A stretch of 29,098 nucleotides of DNA, taken from assembly GCA_958403395.1 (NCBI GenBank), contig CATXXF010000026.1, forward strand, positions 1 through 29,098, given 5' to 3'. The notes under the pieces were generated by a model. That model made no database searches. It worked only from the letters and a program-made list of their open reading frames with translations, and was not told the DNA's origin. Source of the DNA: an uncultured Collinsella sp. (GTDB taxonomy: Bacteria > Actinomycetota > Coriobacteriia > Coriobacteriales > Coriobacteriaceae). This document shows, one piece after another, positions 8,532 through 15,864 of the stretch (its first letter is position 1; each line of letters starts with the position of its first letter). A program made the position numbers and the translations under genes.

Positions 8532-10411
8532 TCACCCGCCCGCGGCATCAAGACGATCATGCGCAGCTGGCCGGGCTCGCCCTCAAGGCGGTATGCCACG
8601 TTGCGCCCTTGCAGAGCGCTTTCGAGCTCTTGCGCAGCAGGCGTCTGCGAAAGATCTGCATCATCGTTGGAAAAAAGCGCGGCACGCAGCTCGACACTGC
8701 ATCGGTCATGATCGCCCAAGTGATACATAAGCGCCGGATGGTCGGTGGTGTAGGCAAAAAACGCAAAGTCATACACGCAGTCGTACAGGGCGCTTACCGT
8801 ACTGGCGTGCATCGGGCGCCGTATGGCGATAATCGAGGCGCAATCGATATCGATGGTGCGCAGGTCGCTTGCGAGCTCGTTGGCAATGAGCTGAATGCGG
8901 TCGCGATCAAAACCGCTCTCCCCGTGCTGTGCCAACGTGAGCGACCCCTTGCGCTTGCAATAGGCGACGAGCATCTTGGCGCGCTGCAGCATGCGGTAAC
9001 GCTCGTGCGAAGACGATTCATCGGTCAACGGCGGTAGCGAGCTCAGCAGGTCGTACATCCCATCGAGCGCGCGGGCAAGCGCCTGGTCCACGTCTTGGAC
9101 CAGCAAGGTCTCGGCCTCTTGGTCTGCCAGGTGCGTCTTAAGGTCGTAGTCGGCAGCGAGCAGCTCGTTTTGACGCTGCAGCTCCATGCGACGATGTGCC
9201 AGTTCACGGTTAAGCTCGTTGAGATCCGACACGTCTTGGGCAAGCAGGGCCGATCCGCCCAGCAGTGGAAAGGCACGGTACATCACATCGGGATCGGACG
9301 CCACGGCAAAGGCATGGGCGCGGCCGTGCGCCTGGGTCCGCAACTCCTCGCGCACGCCTACCGGCATTGGCTTTGACACTGGCGTGGCATAGACTTCCTG
9401 CAGGTCGCGCGTTAGAACTTTGAGGTCAAGCGGCAAGGTGTCGAAAATGCCGGCGATGTCGTGATATGACGGAATGACACCGCAATCGAGACAGATTTCC
9501 ATCGCCACCACGCACAAGACGCAATAGATGAGCGAAAAGTTGAGCCTCCATGCCCAGGGCACGCGCAACGCATATGAGATGGCAAAGAACGCGCCGCCCA
9601 GCAGCACGAGCGCCGCCGTGCCCGAGAAACGTTGGATGCGAAAGGACGAGGACCGGCCCACCAGGATAAAAAAGGCCACAAAGTTAAAGGCCGTCCACAC
9701 GAGAACGGCAAAATAACCCCAGCCGTACGTGTAATCGTTGCTCCAGGTGTCGCTTGTACGGTCAAAGTGGAAGACCTGCTGGTGAAAATCGTTGGTGAGC
9801 ACAAATCCGATAAGCAGGATGGCCACAATCCACAGCGCAGCGCAGTAGCGGCGACCCAGGCGGTGTTGCTCCAGACCCGCAAGGCGCAAACCACACAACT
9901 GGTAGAGCAGCGGAATGAGCGTCATGGGCACGTAGTACAGGTACCACAGCACGGTGGCATAGAACGGCGTGAACGACTTGTACTTGAGAATGACTTCGAT
10001 CATCCACAGGGCGCAGATGGTGGCGACGGCAACAAGGCGGCGGCGCAACACATAGTCCAAACAGCGCAGATAGACCGATACGCCCCAAATTGAAAATACA
10101 ATTGCGGCGACAAGCAGCGGGAGAGAGCTCGAATGGACGAGCGCATCCACGACCTCTTCGGACACCTCGCTATAGGCGGGCACGGCGTTAGAAAGTTTGG
10201 GGTCGAAGGCGAACAGCGCCGGCAAGACTGCCAAAAGCATGAGGAACAGCGCGGTGATGGCGCCGGCGATAGCAAAGACGCGGTGGCGGTACACCTGATG
10301 TGTTATGCCAACAAGGAATCGCGGCATGGCGAAGAGCCTGCCGCCCCTGGGATCCGCCACGGGTGCGGATCGGGCGGCCGCGTTGCCGATATGTCGCTCG
10401 CGGGTACCCAT
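8528..10411 (-). CDS. eight-helix kinase-like sensor protein, probable pseudokinase
   Basis: About 627 residues from the ATG at 10411; a longer frame to 10480 lacks start support. An Arg-rich leader is followed by about eight membrane helices (roughly 45-330), like the 7TM sensor modules of histidine kinases. A long coiled coil (about 405-450; LNRELAHRRMELQRQNELL) then leads to a C-terminal domain with the size of an HK dimerisation plus ATPase unit. Where the phospho-acceptor His is expected there is only VQDVDQALARALDGMYDLL, and no N box, D box or G box is recognisable. I infer a degenerate kinase that could act as an accessory sensor for the true kinase encoded next to it. Its TGA overlaps that gene's GTG, so stoichiometric synthesis is likely. 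An alternative is a PP2C- or anti-sigma-like regulatory fold. Confidence 0.78.
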   Translation of the reverse strand: MGTRERHIGNAAARSAPVADPRGGRLFAMPRFLVGITHQVYRHRVFAIAGAITALFLMLLAVLPALFAFDPKLSNAVPAYSEVSEEVVDALVHSSSLPLLVAAIVFSIWGVSVYLRCLDYVLRRRLVAVATICALWMIEVILKYKSFTPFYATVLWYLYYVPMTLIPLLYQLCGLRLAGLEQHRLGRRYCAALWIVAILLIGFVLTNDFHQQVFHFDRTSDTWSNDYTYGWGYFAVLVWTAFNFVAFFILVGRSSSFRIQRFSGTAALVLLGGAFFAISYALRVPWAWRLNFSLIYCVLCVVAMEICLDCGVIPSYHDIAGIFDTLPLDLKVLTRDLQEVYATPVSKPMPVGVREELRTQAHGRAHAFAVASDPDVMYRAFPLLGGSALLAQDVSDLNELNRELAHRRMELQRQNELLAADYDLKTHLADQEAETLLVQDVDQALARALDGMYDLLSSLPPLTDESSSHERYRMLQRAKMLVAYCKRKGSLTLAQHGESGFDRDRIQLIANELASDLRTIDIDCASIIAIRRPMHASTVSALYDCVYDFAFFAYTTDHPALMYHLGDHDRCSVELRAALFSNDDADLSQTPAAQELESALQGRNVAYRLEGEPGQLRMIVLMPRAGE

Positions 10412-10420
10412 AGTGCTTTT

Positions 10421-10448
10421 AGTGTACCGACAGATGGGTCGAAAAAGC
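10421..10448 (-). promoter_or_regulatory. putative promoter of the signalling operon (short or no leader)
   Basis: On the minus strand a TACACT -10 (10421-10426) lies 9 nt before the ATG at 10411, with a GCTTTT at 16-nt spacing (10443-10448) as a poor -35. A start 6-8 nt after the -10 would leave almost no leader, which fits the absence of a Shine-Dalgarno before this ATG. Confidence 0.4.
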
Positions 10449-10477
10449 GGGCCGCATGTCCCAAAATCCGCAGACGG

Positions 10478-10518
10478 CAAGGCGCCCGGCGAGCATTAAC
10501 TACTCGCCGGGCGCCTTG
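10478..10518 (-). terminator. strong hairpin after the beta-glucosidase gene
   Basis: A 16-bp perfect stem (10478-10493 with 10503-10518; core GGCGCCCGGCGAG) has a 9-nt loop. It lies 36 nt past the stop of the minus-strand glucosidase gene and before the signalling operon's promoter. The T-tract is poor, but the stem is very stable. Confidence 0.7.
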
Positions 10519-10553
10519 GTTAGGAGACTCTGAAGTTGAGTGTCTCAGCTTCC

Positions 10554-11984
10554 TTAGGACAGGTCCTCACCGTTCGTTTCAATGACATGCTTGTACCAGT
10601 CGAAGCTCTTCTTCTTGGAGCGCCTGAGGGTACCGTTGCCGGCGTCGTCGCGATCCACATAGATAAAGCCGTAGCGCTTGGACATCTCGCCCGTGCCGGC
10701 CGAGACCAGGTCGATCGGGCCCCAGGTAGTGTAGCCCAGCAGGTCAACGCCGTCCTCGGTCACCGCGTCGCGCATCGCGGCGATATGCTGGCGCAGGTAG
10801 TCGATACGGTAGTCGTCGTTGATGGAACCGTCCTCTTCGACAACATCCTTGGCGCCCAGACCGTTCTCAACCACAAACAGCGGCTTCTGATAACGGTCGT
10901 ACAGGTCGTTGAGGGTGATGCGGAAGCCCAGCGGATCGATGGCCCAACCCCACTGGCTCTCCTGCAGGTAGGGGTTCTTGGCGCCGGCGAAGGCGTTGCC
11001 CTGGGTACGCTCGACATCGGGGTTGTCGGCACCGGCGGAGCAACGGGTGCTGTAATAGCTAAAGCCAATGAAGTCGACGGTGTTAGCGGCCAGGATCTCA
11101 CGGTCCTCGTCGGTCATGCCCACATCGATGCCCAGACGCTCGAGCTTCTTGACGGCATAGGCCGGGTAGTAGCCACGGCTCTGGACGTCGACGAAGAAGT
11201 AATTGTCCTGATTGTCGAGCTGCGCCTGGCGCACATCGCCCGGACGGCAGCTGTAGGGGTAGTAGCTACCTGCGGCGAGCATGCAGCCGATCTTGACCTC
11301 AGGATCGATCTCGTGGGCGATCTTGGTTGCCCAAGCGCTGGCGACGAGCTCGTTGTGGGCGGCCAGGTACTCGACGGCCTCCTTGTTCTCGCCCTCCTCA
11401 AAGACCAGTCCGGCACCCATAAACGGCAGGTGCAAGATCATATTGATCTCGTTAAAGGTAAGCCAGTACTTCACCAGACCCTTGTAGCGGGTGAAGATCG
11501 TGGTCGCGAGGTTCTTGTAGAAGTCGATGAGCTTGCGGTTGCGCCAGCCGCCGTACTCCTTGATGAGGTGAATCGGGCAGTCGAAGTGCGTGATGGTCAC
11601 GAGCGGCTCGATGCCGTGCGCCTGACACTCGCGGAATACGTCCTCGTAGAAGGCCAGGCCAGCCTCGTTGGGCTCGGTCTCGTCACCGTTGGGGAAAATG
11701 CGGGTCCAAGCCAGGCTCATACGGAAGGTCTTAAAGCCCATCTCGGCAAAGAGAGCGATATCCTCTTTGTAGTGGTGATAGAAATCGATGCCGGTCTGCG
11801 CGGGATAGTAATAGCCGTCCTCGAAGTCGAGCATCTTGCGCTGGCCGGAGACCACCGCATAGCGCTCGGGGCCGTGCGGAGCCACGTCCACGTTGGCCAA
11901 GCCGCGGCCGTCCACGTTGTAGGCACCCTCGCACTGGTTGGCAGCCGTCGCACCGCCCCACAGGAAGTCATTACGGAAAGCCAT
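10554..11984 (-). CDS. 6-phospho-beta-glucosidase (GH1)
   Basis: 476 residues, full length for glycoside hydrolase family 1. The N-terminal signature FLWGGATAANQCEGA is present. The acid/base Glu is E179 in LTFNEIN and the nucleophile is E373 in FVVENGLGAKD. A C-terminal SKRYGFIYVD loop preceded by Ser matches the phosphate-binding loop of 6-phospho-beta-glucosidases (BglA/AscB/CelF-like), so the substrate is probably a PTS-imported, 6-phosphorylated beta-glucoside such as cellobiose-6-P or an aryl glucoside, split to glucose-6-P and the aglycone. No PTS permease lies in the window, so uptake must be encoded elsewhere. The start has AAAGGATC. It has its own promoter-like sequence and terminator and appears monocistronic. 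Confidence 0.93.
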   Translation of the reverse strand: MAFRNDFLWGGATAANQCEGAYNVDGRGLANVDVAPHGPERYAVVSGQRKMLDFEDGYYYPAQTGIDFYHHYKEDIALFAEMGFKTFRMSLAWTRIFPNGDETEPNEAGLAFYEDVFRECQAHGIEPLVTITHFDCPIHLIKEYGGWRNRKLIDFYKNLATTIFTRYKGLVKYWLTFNEINMILHLPFMGAGLVFEEGENKEAVEYLAAHNELVASAWATKIAHEIDPEVKIGCMLAAGSYYPYSCRPGDVRQAQLDNQDNYFFVDVQSRGYYPAYAVKKLERLGIDVGMTDEDREILAANTVDFIGFSYYSTRCSAGADNPDVERTQGNAFAGAKNPYLQESQWGWAIDPLGFRITLNDLYDRYQKPLFVVENGLGAKDVVEEDGSINDDYRIDYLRQHIAAMRDAVTEDGVDLLGYTTWGPIDLVSAGTGEMSKRYGFIYVDRDDAGNGTLRRSKKKSFDWYKHVIETNGEDLS

Positions 11985-12020
11985 GCATCGATCCTTTCAC
12001 ACGCCGCTTGTCGTGGTTTC

Positions 12021-12049
12021 AGTATCCCCGCAAATGGGGCCTCGCTCAA
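12021..12049 (-). promoter_or_regulatory. putative glucosidase promoter with palindrome
   Basis: On the minus strand TTGAGC (12044-12049) and GATACT (12021-12026) are 17 nt apart, giving a leader of about 30 nt. The spacer contains the palindrome CCCC-ATTTGC-GGGG (12026-12039), which could be an operator. Confidence 0.5.
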
Positions 12050-12131
12050 CGACAGCGACGCAGGCCGACACTTCTTTTCGCACACGGCGGCCCGGCAGCC
12101 GCCCCTGCCTGACACTTTTTGATACCCGCCT

Positions 12132-12178
12132 GCCCAAGCCACCACAACGGGGACAGGCCCCTTTGCGTCGGCTTGGGC
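12132..12178. repeat. long inverted repeat in intergenic region
   Basis: GCCCAAGCC (12132-12140) pairs with GGCTTGGGC (12170-12178), with an inner GGGG-ACAGG-CCCC hairpin (12149-12161). The gap 11985-12331 otherwise holds the glucosidase promoter and two tandem palindromic units; no ORF of note is seen. Confidence 0.6.
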
Positions 12179-12186
12179 CCGTTTTG

Positions 12187-12241
12187 TCTCGATCTGTAAC
12201 AGCTAGGCCGTCAAAACCGGGCCTGGTGTTACAGATCGAGA
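12187..12241. repeat. palindromic repeat unit 1 (TCTCGATCTGTAACA arms)
   Basis: TCTCGATCTGTAACA (12187-12201) is perfectly complementary to TGTTACAGATCGAGA (12227-12241). The stem is extended by AGGCC/GGCCT inside. A second unit with the same arms but a different centre follows at 12267. Confidence 0.85.
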
Positions 12242-12266
12242 TTGTTCGGTCTGTCCCATGCAGTTT

Positions 12267-12323
12267 GTCTCGATCTGTAACAGGTAGAGACGATTTAGCC
12301 CGCTAGATGTTACAGATCGAGAC
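12267..12323. repeat. palindromic repeat unit 2 (TCTCGATCTGTAACA arms)
   Basis: GTCTCGATCTGTAACA (12267-12282) pairs over 16 bp with 12308-12323. The loop sequence differs from unit 1 while the arms are identical. It ends 9 nt from the stop of the minus-strand DUF4867 gene, so it may also end that transcript, although it has no T-tract. Confidence 0.85.
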
Positions 12324-12331
12324 GGAAGATT

Positions 12332-12976
12332 CTAGTCCACGGCGATGTCGAGGTTCTTGCCGATGAGGCCTACGTAGCCGCCCTCGGCAGCTTTGGGACT
12401 GTCGGCGTGGCAGAGGACCCACTTGTCGGCCTTCCAGTAGCAGTAGCTGTCACCGGCGGCAGGCATGTCGGATGCAGCCTCGGGGCGCGGGCCGTTGGTG
12501 CCCGCCGGCAGCGCCACCATCACCTGGAAGCCGCCTTCGTCGACCATACAGGGCGTGTAGTGGAGCGTGGTGTTGAAAACCTCGACAACCGTACCCGCCG
12601 GCACGCGGAACGCCTTGACGCACGCGGTATCGAGCTTGCCGTCCTCGATCTCCCAGCGATGCGCCACGAGCAGGATAAAGTCGCGGGCACCTAGGTTAAA
12701 CTCGCTGGCGCGGTGATACTCCAGGCAGTTGAGCTGCGTGTTGTGGCCATTGCACCAGCCCAGCTGGAAGGGTCGACCGCCAAACATGAGAAAGCCCAGT
12801 TTATCGGCATCTTTGACACCCTCGAGCTCCGGCGCGCTTGCTACGTACTTGCTGCCCTCGGGAATGGGCGTGGCAGAGAGCGCCTCGAGCACGGGCGACG
12901 TGAGCTCGGACGGAACGTCATCCCAAACGTTGCCATAGGATTTGAACTCGGGATCGTTGACAGAGTAGATATGCAT
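12332..12976 (-). CDS. DUF4867 family protein (cupin-like)
   Basis: About 214 residues, soluble. The sequence from MHIYSVNDPEFKSYGNVW to the C-terminal GGYVGLIGKNLDI matches the DUF4867 family, which I recall as a cupin-like/ureidoglycolate-lyase-like beta-barrel group often found near sugar-catabolic genes in Firmicutes and Coriobacteria. Visible candidates for metal or substrate contacts are GWCNGHNTQLNCLEYHRASEF (about residues 77-97) and the VFNTTLHYTPC segment. I chose ATG 12976 because AGGAG lies 5 nt upstream; the GTG at 12982 overlaps that site. It stands alone with its own promoter-like -10. No reaction is established for the family; a role in sugar or sugar-acid metabolism is a guess from typical context. 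Confidence 0.8.
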   Translation of the reverse strand: MHIYSVNDPEFKSYGNVWDDVPSELTSPVLEALSATPIPEGSKYVASAPELEGVKDADKLGFLMFGGRPFQLGWCNGHNTQLNCLEYHRASEFNLGARDFILLVAHRWEIEDGKLDTACVKAFRVPAGTVVEVFNTTLHYTPCMVDEGGFQVMVALPAGTNGPRPEAASDMPAAGDSYCYWKADKWVLCHADSPKAAEGGYVGLIGKNLDIAVD

Positions 12977-12999
12977 GTTCACTCCTGTTTGTAAATGTG

Positions 13000-13020
13000 A
13001 CTATACGAACATTCTAGAAC
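13000..13020 (-). promoter_or_regulatory. -10 element and palindrome before the DUF4867 gene
   Basis: On the minus strand a TATAGT -10 (13000-13005) lies about 24 nt before the ATG. Immediately upstream is the near-palindrome GTTCTAGAATGTTC (13007-13020), where an operator could sit. No good -35 is seen. Confidence 0.45.
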
Positions 13021-13060
13021 AAACATGAGCGATTTTGAACGCTCGTCCCGACCAATCAAC

Positions 13061-13091
13061 AAAAAGGCGCCCCCGCATAAGCGAAGGCGCC
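13061..13091 (-). terminator. luxS: intrinsic terminator of luxS
   Basis: On the minus strand GGCGCC/GGCGCC arms (13086-13091 with 13066-13071) and an inner CGC/GCG form a hairpin followed by TTTTT (13061-13065), 29 nt after the luxS stop. Confidence 0.85.
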
Positions 13092-13120
13092 CAATGCGCG
13101 CGTTTTGGGCGATAAAGCCC

Positions 13121-13609
13121 TTACGCCTGCTGATAGTGCAGGTGCTTCTCGTCGATATCGGCCAGGTCGCGGTCGAGGTAGCGGCGCGCAAGCCAGTTGG
13201 CCATGGGGAGGTTCTGGTCCAGGTAGTTACCGCATTCCTCGGGAGCGGCACCGGGGACATCGCCCTCAAAGCCGGCGACAAACTCGAACAGCTCACGCAC
13301 GAGCGGCAGGATCTCCTCGCTCGTCACCTCGCCAAACACAACCAGGTAAAAGCCCGTGCGGCAGCCCATGGGGCCAAAGTAGACAATGCGGCCCGACCAC
13401 TCGGCATGATTGCGAAGGAACGTCGCGCCCAGGTGCTCGATGGTGTGGCACTCGGCCGTGTTCATGACCGGCTCCTTGTTGGGCGTGGTCAGGCGCAGGT
13501 CAAAGGTGGTGACGGCGGCCCCGGTCGCCGGATCGCGGTCGATGCGGCTCACATACACGCCGGGCTCAAGCAACAGATGGTCAACGGAAAAGCTCGCAAT
13601 GCGCTCCAT
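13121..13609 (-). CDS. luxS: S-ribosylhomocysteine lyase LuxS
   Basis: 162 residues, normal length. The enzyme cleaves S-ribosylhomocysteine to homocysteine and DPD, the precursor of autoinducer-2, in the activated methyl cycle. Metal ligands H55 and H59 sit in HTIEH with general base E58; the third ligand is C126 in EECGNYL; catalytic C83 lies in GPMGCRTGFYLV. All key residues are intact. The start has GAGAGGA. It is transcribed from a promoter-like sequence just after the nucleoside hydrolase gene and ends in a clean terminator, so it is monocistronic. The partner SAH/MTA nucleosidase is not in the window. The neighbouring nucleoside hydrolase and ribokinase are a separate transcription unit, although they also deal with ribose chemistry. 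Confidence 0.97.
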   Translation of the reverse strand: MERIASFSVDHLLLEPGVYVSRIDRDPATGAAVTTFDLRLTTPNKEPVMNTAECHTIEHLGATFLRNHAEWSGRIVYFGPMGCRTGFYLVVFGEVTSEEILPLVRELFEFVAGFEGDVPGAAPEECGNYLDQNLPMANWLARRYLDRDLADIDEKHLHYQQA

Positions 13610-13672
13610 GGCAGATCCTCTCGGTAGTCAATTTGGGACGGGCTCTTTTAGCTGGTTCGAATGGTCGCACCA

Positions 13673-13701
13673 ATCATACCAGTCAAAAAAGCCCCGTCCA
13701 A
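13673..13701 (-). promoter_or_regulatory. putative luxS promoter
   Basis: On the minus strand TTGGAC (13696-13701), 17 nt spacer, then an extended -10 TGGTATGAT (TATGAT at 13673-13678). It starts a ~57-nt leader before the luxS ATG and lies 10 nt past the stop of the upstream nucleoside hydrolase gene. Confidence 0.55.
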
Positions 13702-13710
13702 AAAGACAAC

Positions 13711-14685
13711 TTAGCCAAGGACACGGGCCATACGCGTCTTGAACTCGGACAGGAAGCGCGGAGCATCCACGGTCAGTGCCACAAGCGCGCTCTTGTCCGG
13801 ATCGGACAGGCGGCGCTCATCGCAGATGGTGCGACCGCGGTACTCGCCCAGCAGATCAACACGCAGGTTGCAGCCGAGCGCACCTACGAGCGTGGGGTCG
13901 ATCGCCACGGCAACGGCCAGCGGATCGTGCAGCGCACAACCACCCAGGTAGGGTGCGTTCATCTCGTACGAGCCAATGTAGTGCTCGACCATGCTCGCAA
14001 ATGCGCAGCCCGCCATGGTGCCCGAGCCCGTCCAGCCGGCAATGTCGCGGCGTGTGAGCACCACGCGATGCGTCACGTCCAGACCCACCATGGTGAGCTT
14101 ACGGCCCGAGCGCAGCACCGCGTCGGCTGCCTCGGGGTCGCTCGCCATATTGGCCTCGGCGCCCGCGCTCACGTTGCCGGGCACGGTAAGGGCGCCGCCC
14201 ATCACGACCACGCGGCCGATGGACATCATCGCCGCCGCATCGCGCTCCAGGGCGAGCGCCAGGTTGGAGAGCGGGCCAGTCGCTACGTAGACCAGATCGG
14301 GACCATAGGTGCGCGCGGCATCGATCAGATAATCGACCGCAGCGTTGCCGTCGGCCGAGGTCGCCCCCACCGGCTCGTAGGGCGACGCGGGCACGCTCGC
14401 GCCGCCGATGCCGTTCTTGCCGTGAATGAGCGCGGTGGACGCCGGCGGCGTATAGGGCTCAGTCGCCTGCAGAGGACGGTCGGCGCCCAGGTACACCGGC
14501 ACCTCGGGACGACCCAGCAGATCGAGCACCGCCAGGCAATTGTGCGCCGATTGCTCGACGCGCACGTTACCAAAGCACGTGGTGATGCCCACGAGCTCCA
14601 CCTCGGGGCTCGCGATGGCATAGGCCAGCGCCATCGCATCGTCCACACCCATATCCAGATCAAGGATCAGCTTCTTGATTGCCAT
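13711..14685 (-). CDS. inosine-uridine preferring nucleoside hydrolase
   Basis: 324 residues, the usual length. The N-terminal calcium/ribose motif is complete: D9, D11, D15 and D16 in LDLDMGVDDAMAL. The conserved GITTCFGNV and the ATGPLSNLALALE segment follow, and a C-terminal HDPLAVAVAID supplies the active-site His-Asp. The enzyme hydrolyses ribonucleosides to base plus ribose in the cytosol. It lies 30 nt downstream of the ribokinase gene in the same direction, so released ribose can be phosphorylated at once. Purine versus pyrimidine preference cannot be told. Related to RihA/B/C; I do not assign which. Confidence 0.93.
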   Translation of the reverse strand: MAIKKLILDLDMGVDDAMALAYAIASPEVELVGITTCFGNVRVEQSAHNCLAVLDLLGRPEVPVYLGADRPLQATEPYTPPASTALIHGKNGIGGASVPASPYEPVGATSADGNAAVDYLIDAARTYGPDLVYVATGPLSNLALALERDAAAMMSIGRVVVMGGALTVPGNVSAGAEANMASDPEAADAVLRSGRKLTMVGLDVTHRVVLTRRDIAGWTGSGTMAGCAFASMVEHYIGSYEMNAPYLGGCALHDPLAVAVAIDPTLVGALGCNLRVDLLGEYRGRTICDERRLSDPDKSALVALTVDAPRFLSEFKTRMARVLG

Positions 14686-14715
14686 TGTTCTACTCCGCTT
14701 CTCCGTCTTTATCGT

Positions 14716-15678
14716 TTAACCAAACCAATGTTCAACTTCGGTGCGCATGGGAATCGATTGCTGAGCGCCCAGGCGCGACACCGTCACTGCCGAGGCGCGA
14801 GCACCCGCGGCCATGCACTCAAAGAGCGGCAAGCCCTCTAGGCGAGCCGCCGCCAACGCGCCGATAAACGTATCGCCGGCGGCCGTGGTATCGACTACCG
14901 TACTCGAAAGTGCCGGCATGCGCAGCAGCTCACCGCCATCGCCGAGCGAAACCGAGCCGGCACCGCCCAACGTGATGACCGCAGCCCCGGCACCCTTGTC
15001 GAGCAGCGCATTGAGCGCGGTGACGCAACTCGCGTCATCCGTGGGCAGAATGCCCGTCAGCACCTGGCACTCGGTCTCGTTGGGACAGACCAGGTCGACC
15101 GCAGGCCAGACCTCCGCAGGCAGCTCGCAGGCGGGCGCTGGATTAAAGACCGTATAGAACCCCAGCTCGTGAGCGCAAACAAGCGCCTCGGCCGTCGCCG
15201 CAAGGTCGCATTCGCCCTGGGCGATAAAGACGCTTCCGGCAGCCGGGGCAATCTCGCTGGCGCCGCCGTCGAGCTCATGGGCCACCAGACGCCTCAGCGC
15301 GCAGGCAACGTCCGCGCCCGCAAGCGCATGGTTGGCGCCCGGTGACAGTATGATGCGGTTGTCGCCCTCGCAGCGAATGATGGTCGCCGTTCCCGTCTCC
15401 ACGTCATCGCGATGCACTACAAAGTCACAGTCCACGCCGGCGCCTTGGAGCCCCGCCACGAGCGACGCGCCGAACGCATCGCGACCGACCGCGCCGATCA
15501 TGTGCGTGCACGCGCCCATACGCGCGGCAGCTACGGCCTGATTGGCGCCCTTGCCTCCGGCGTTGGTGATAAACCCGCTGCCGCCGACGGTCTCGCCCGC
15601 ACGCGGTATGCGCTCGCACGCCACCGAAAGGTCCATGTTCATGCTGCCGAACACCGCAACGATGCCGCGATCTGCCAT
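14716..15678 (-). CDS. rbsK: ribokinase (PfkB family)
   Basis: 320 residues from ATG 15678, chosen because GAGGAGG precedes it at ideal distance; the longer frame begins with an unsupported GTG at 15711. N-terminal FGSMNMDL and GGKGANQAVAAARMGA are ribokinase signatures for ribose binding. The C-terminal PfkB signature DTTAAGDTFIGAL carries the catalytic base D269; the usual G-A-G-D reads A-A-G-D, a mild change. It converts ribose plus ATP to ribose-5-phosphate. As first gene of an operon with the nucleoside hydrolase, it completes a nucleoside-to-pentose-phosphate route. A promoter with an overlapping palindromic operator lies upstream. Other PfkB sugars are possible, but ribose fits the context. 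Confidence 0.92.
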   Translation of the reverse strand: MADRGIVAVFGSMNMDLSVACERIPRAGETVGGSGFITNAGGKGANQAVAAARMGACTHMIGAVGRDAFGASLVAGLQGAGVDCDFVVHRDDVETGTATIIRCEGDNRIILSPGANHALAGADVACALRRLVAHELDGGASEIAPAAGSVFIAQGECDLAATAEALVCAHELGFYTVFNPAPACELPAEVWPAVDLVCPNETECQVLTGILPTDDASCVTALNALLDKGAGAAVITLGGAGSVSLGDGGELLRMPALSSTVVDTTAAGDTFIGALAAARLEGLPLFECMAAGARASAVTVSRLGAQQSIPMRTEVEHWFG

Positions 15679-15741
15679 GGAAACCTCCTCATCTGCGGGC
15701 TTTGCACCCACCGTCGACCGTCGATTGCGCGCCTTCGCACC

Positions 15742-15771
15742 TCTATAACTTTAGTTCACTTTGATGTGAAC
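15742..15771 (-). promoter_or_regulatory. rbsK promoter with overlapping operator
   Basis: On the minus strand TTCACA (15765-15770) and TATAGA (15742-15747) are exactly 17 nt apart. A perfect inverted repeat GTTCAC-N6-GTGAAC (15754-15771) covers the -35, a typical placement for repression by a sugar- or nucleoside-responsive regulator. The regulator is not in the window. Confidence 0.65.
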
Positions 15772-15819
15772 GCACCCTTGAGGTTGCGCCAGCAGCAAGC
15801 ATTCACAGGAGCAGGCAGC

Positions 15820-15825
15820 TACAAT
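15820..15825 (+). promoter_or_regulatory. -10 element for the acyltransferase gene
   Basis: TACAAT lies 40 nt before the ATG at 15865. No matching -35 is evident at 16-18 nt, so the promoter is weak or regulated. Confidence 0.35.
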
Positions 15826-15864
15826 GAATACGTGCTGATTATTCTCGTCATTGGATGATGTTTT

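Noticed and set aside
10536..12122. 528-codon open frame on the plus strand
   Set aside because: It lies antisense to the 6-phospho-beta-glucosidase, which has complete catalytic motifs. Long antisense frames are expected from the GC-rich codon use.
12187..12323. CRISPR-like repeats
   Set aside because: Only two units, each an internal palindrome with different centres; no regular direct repeats or spacers.
14686..14715. separate promoter for the nucleoside hydrolase gene
   Set aside because: The 30-nt gap after ribokinase holds only a ribosome-binding region; co-transcription is simpler.
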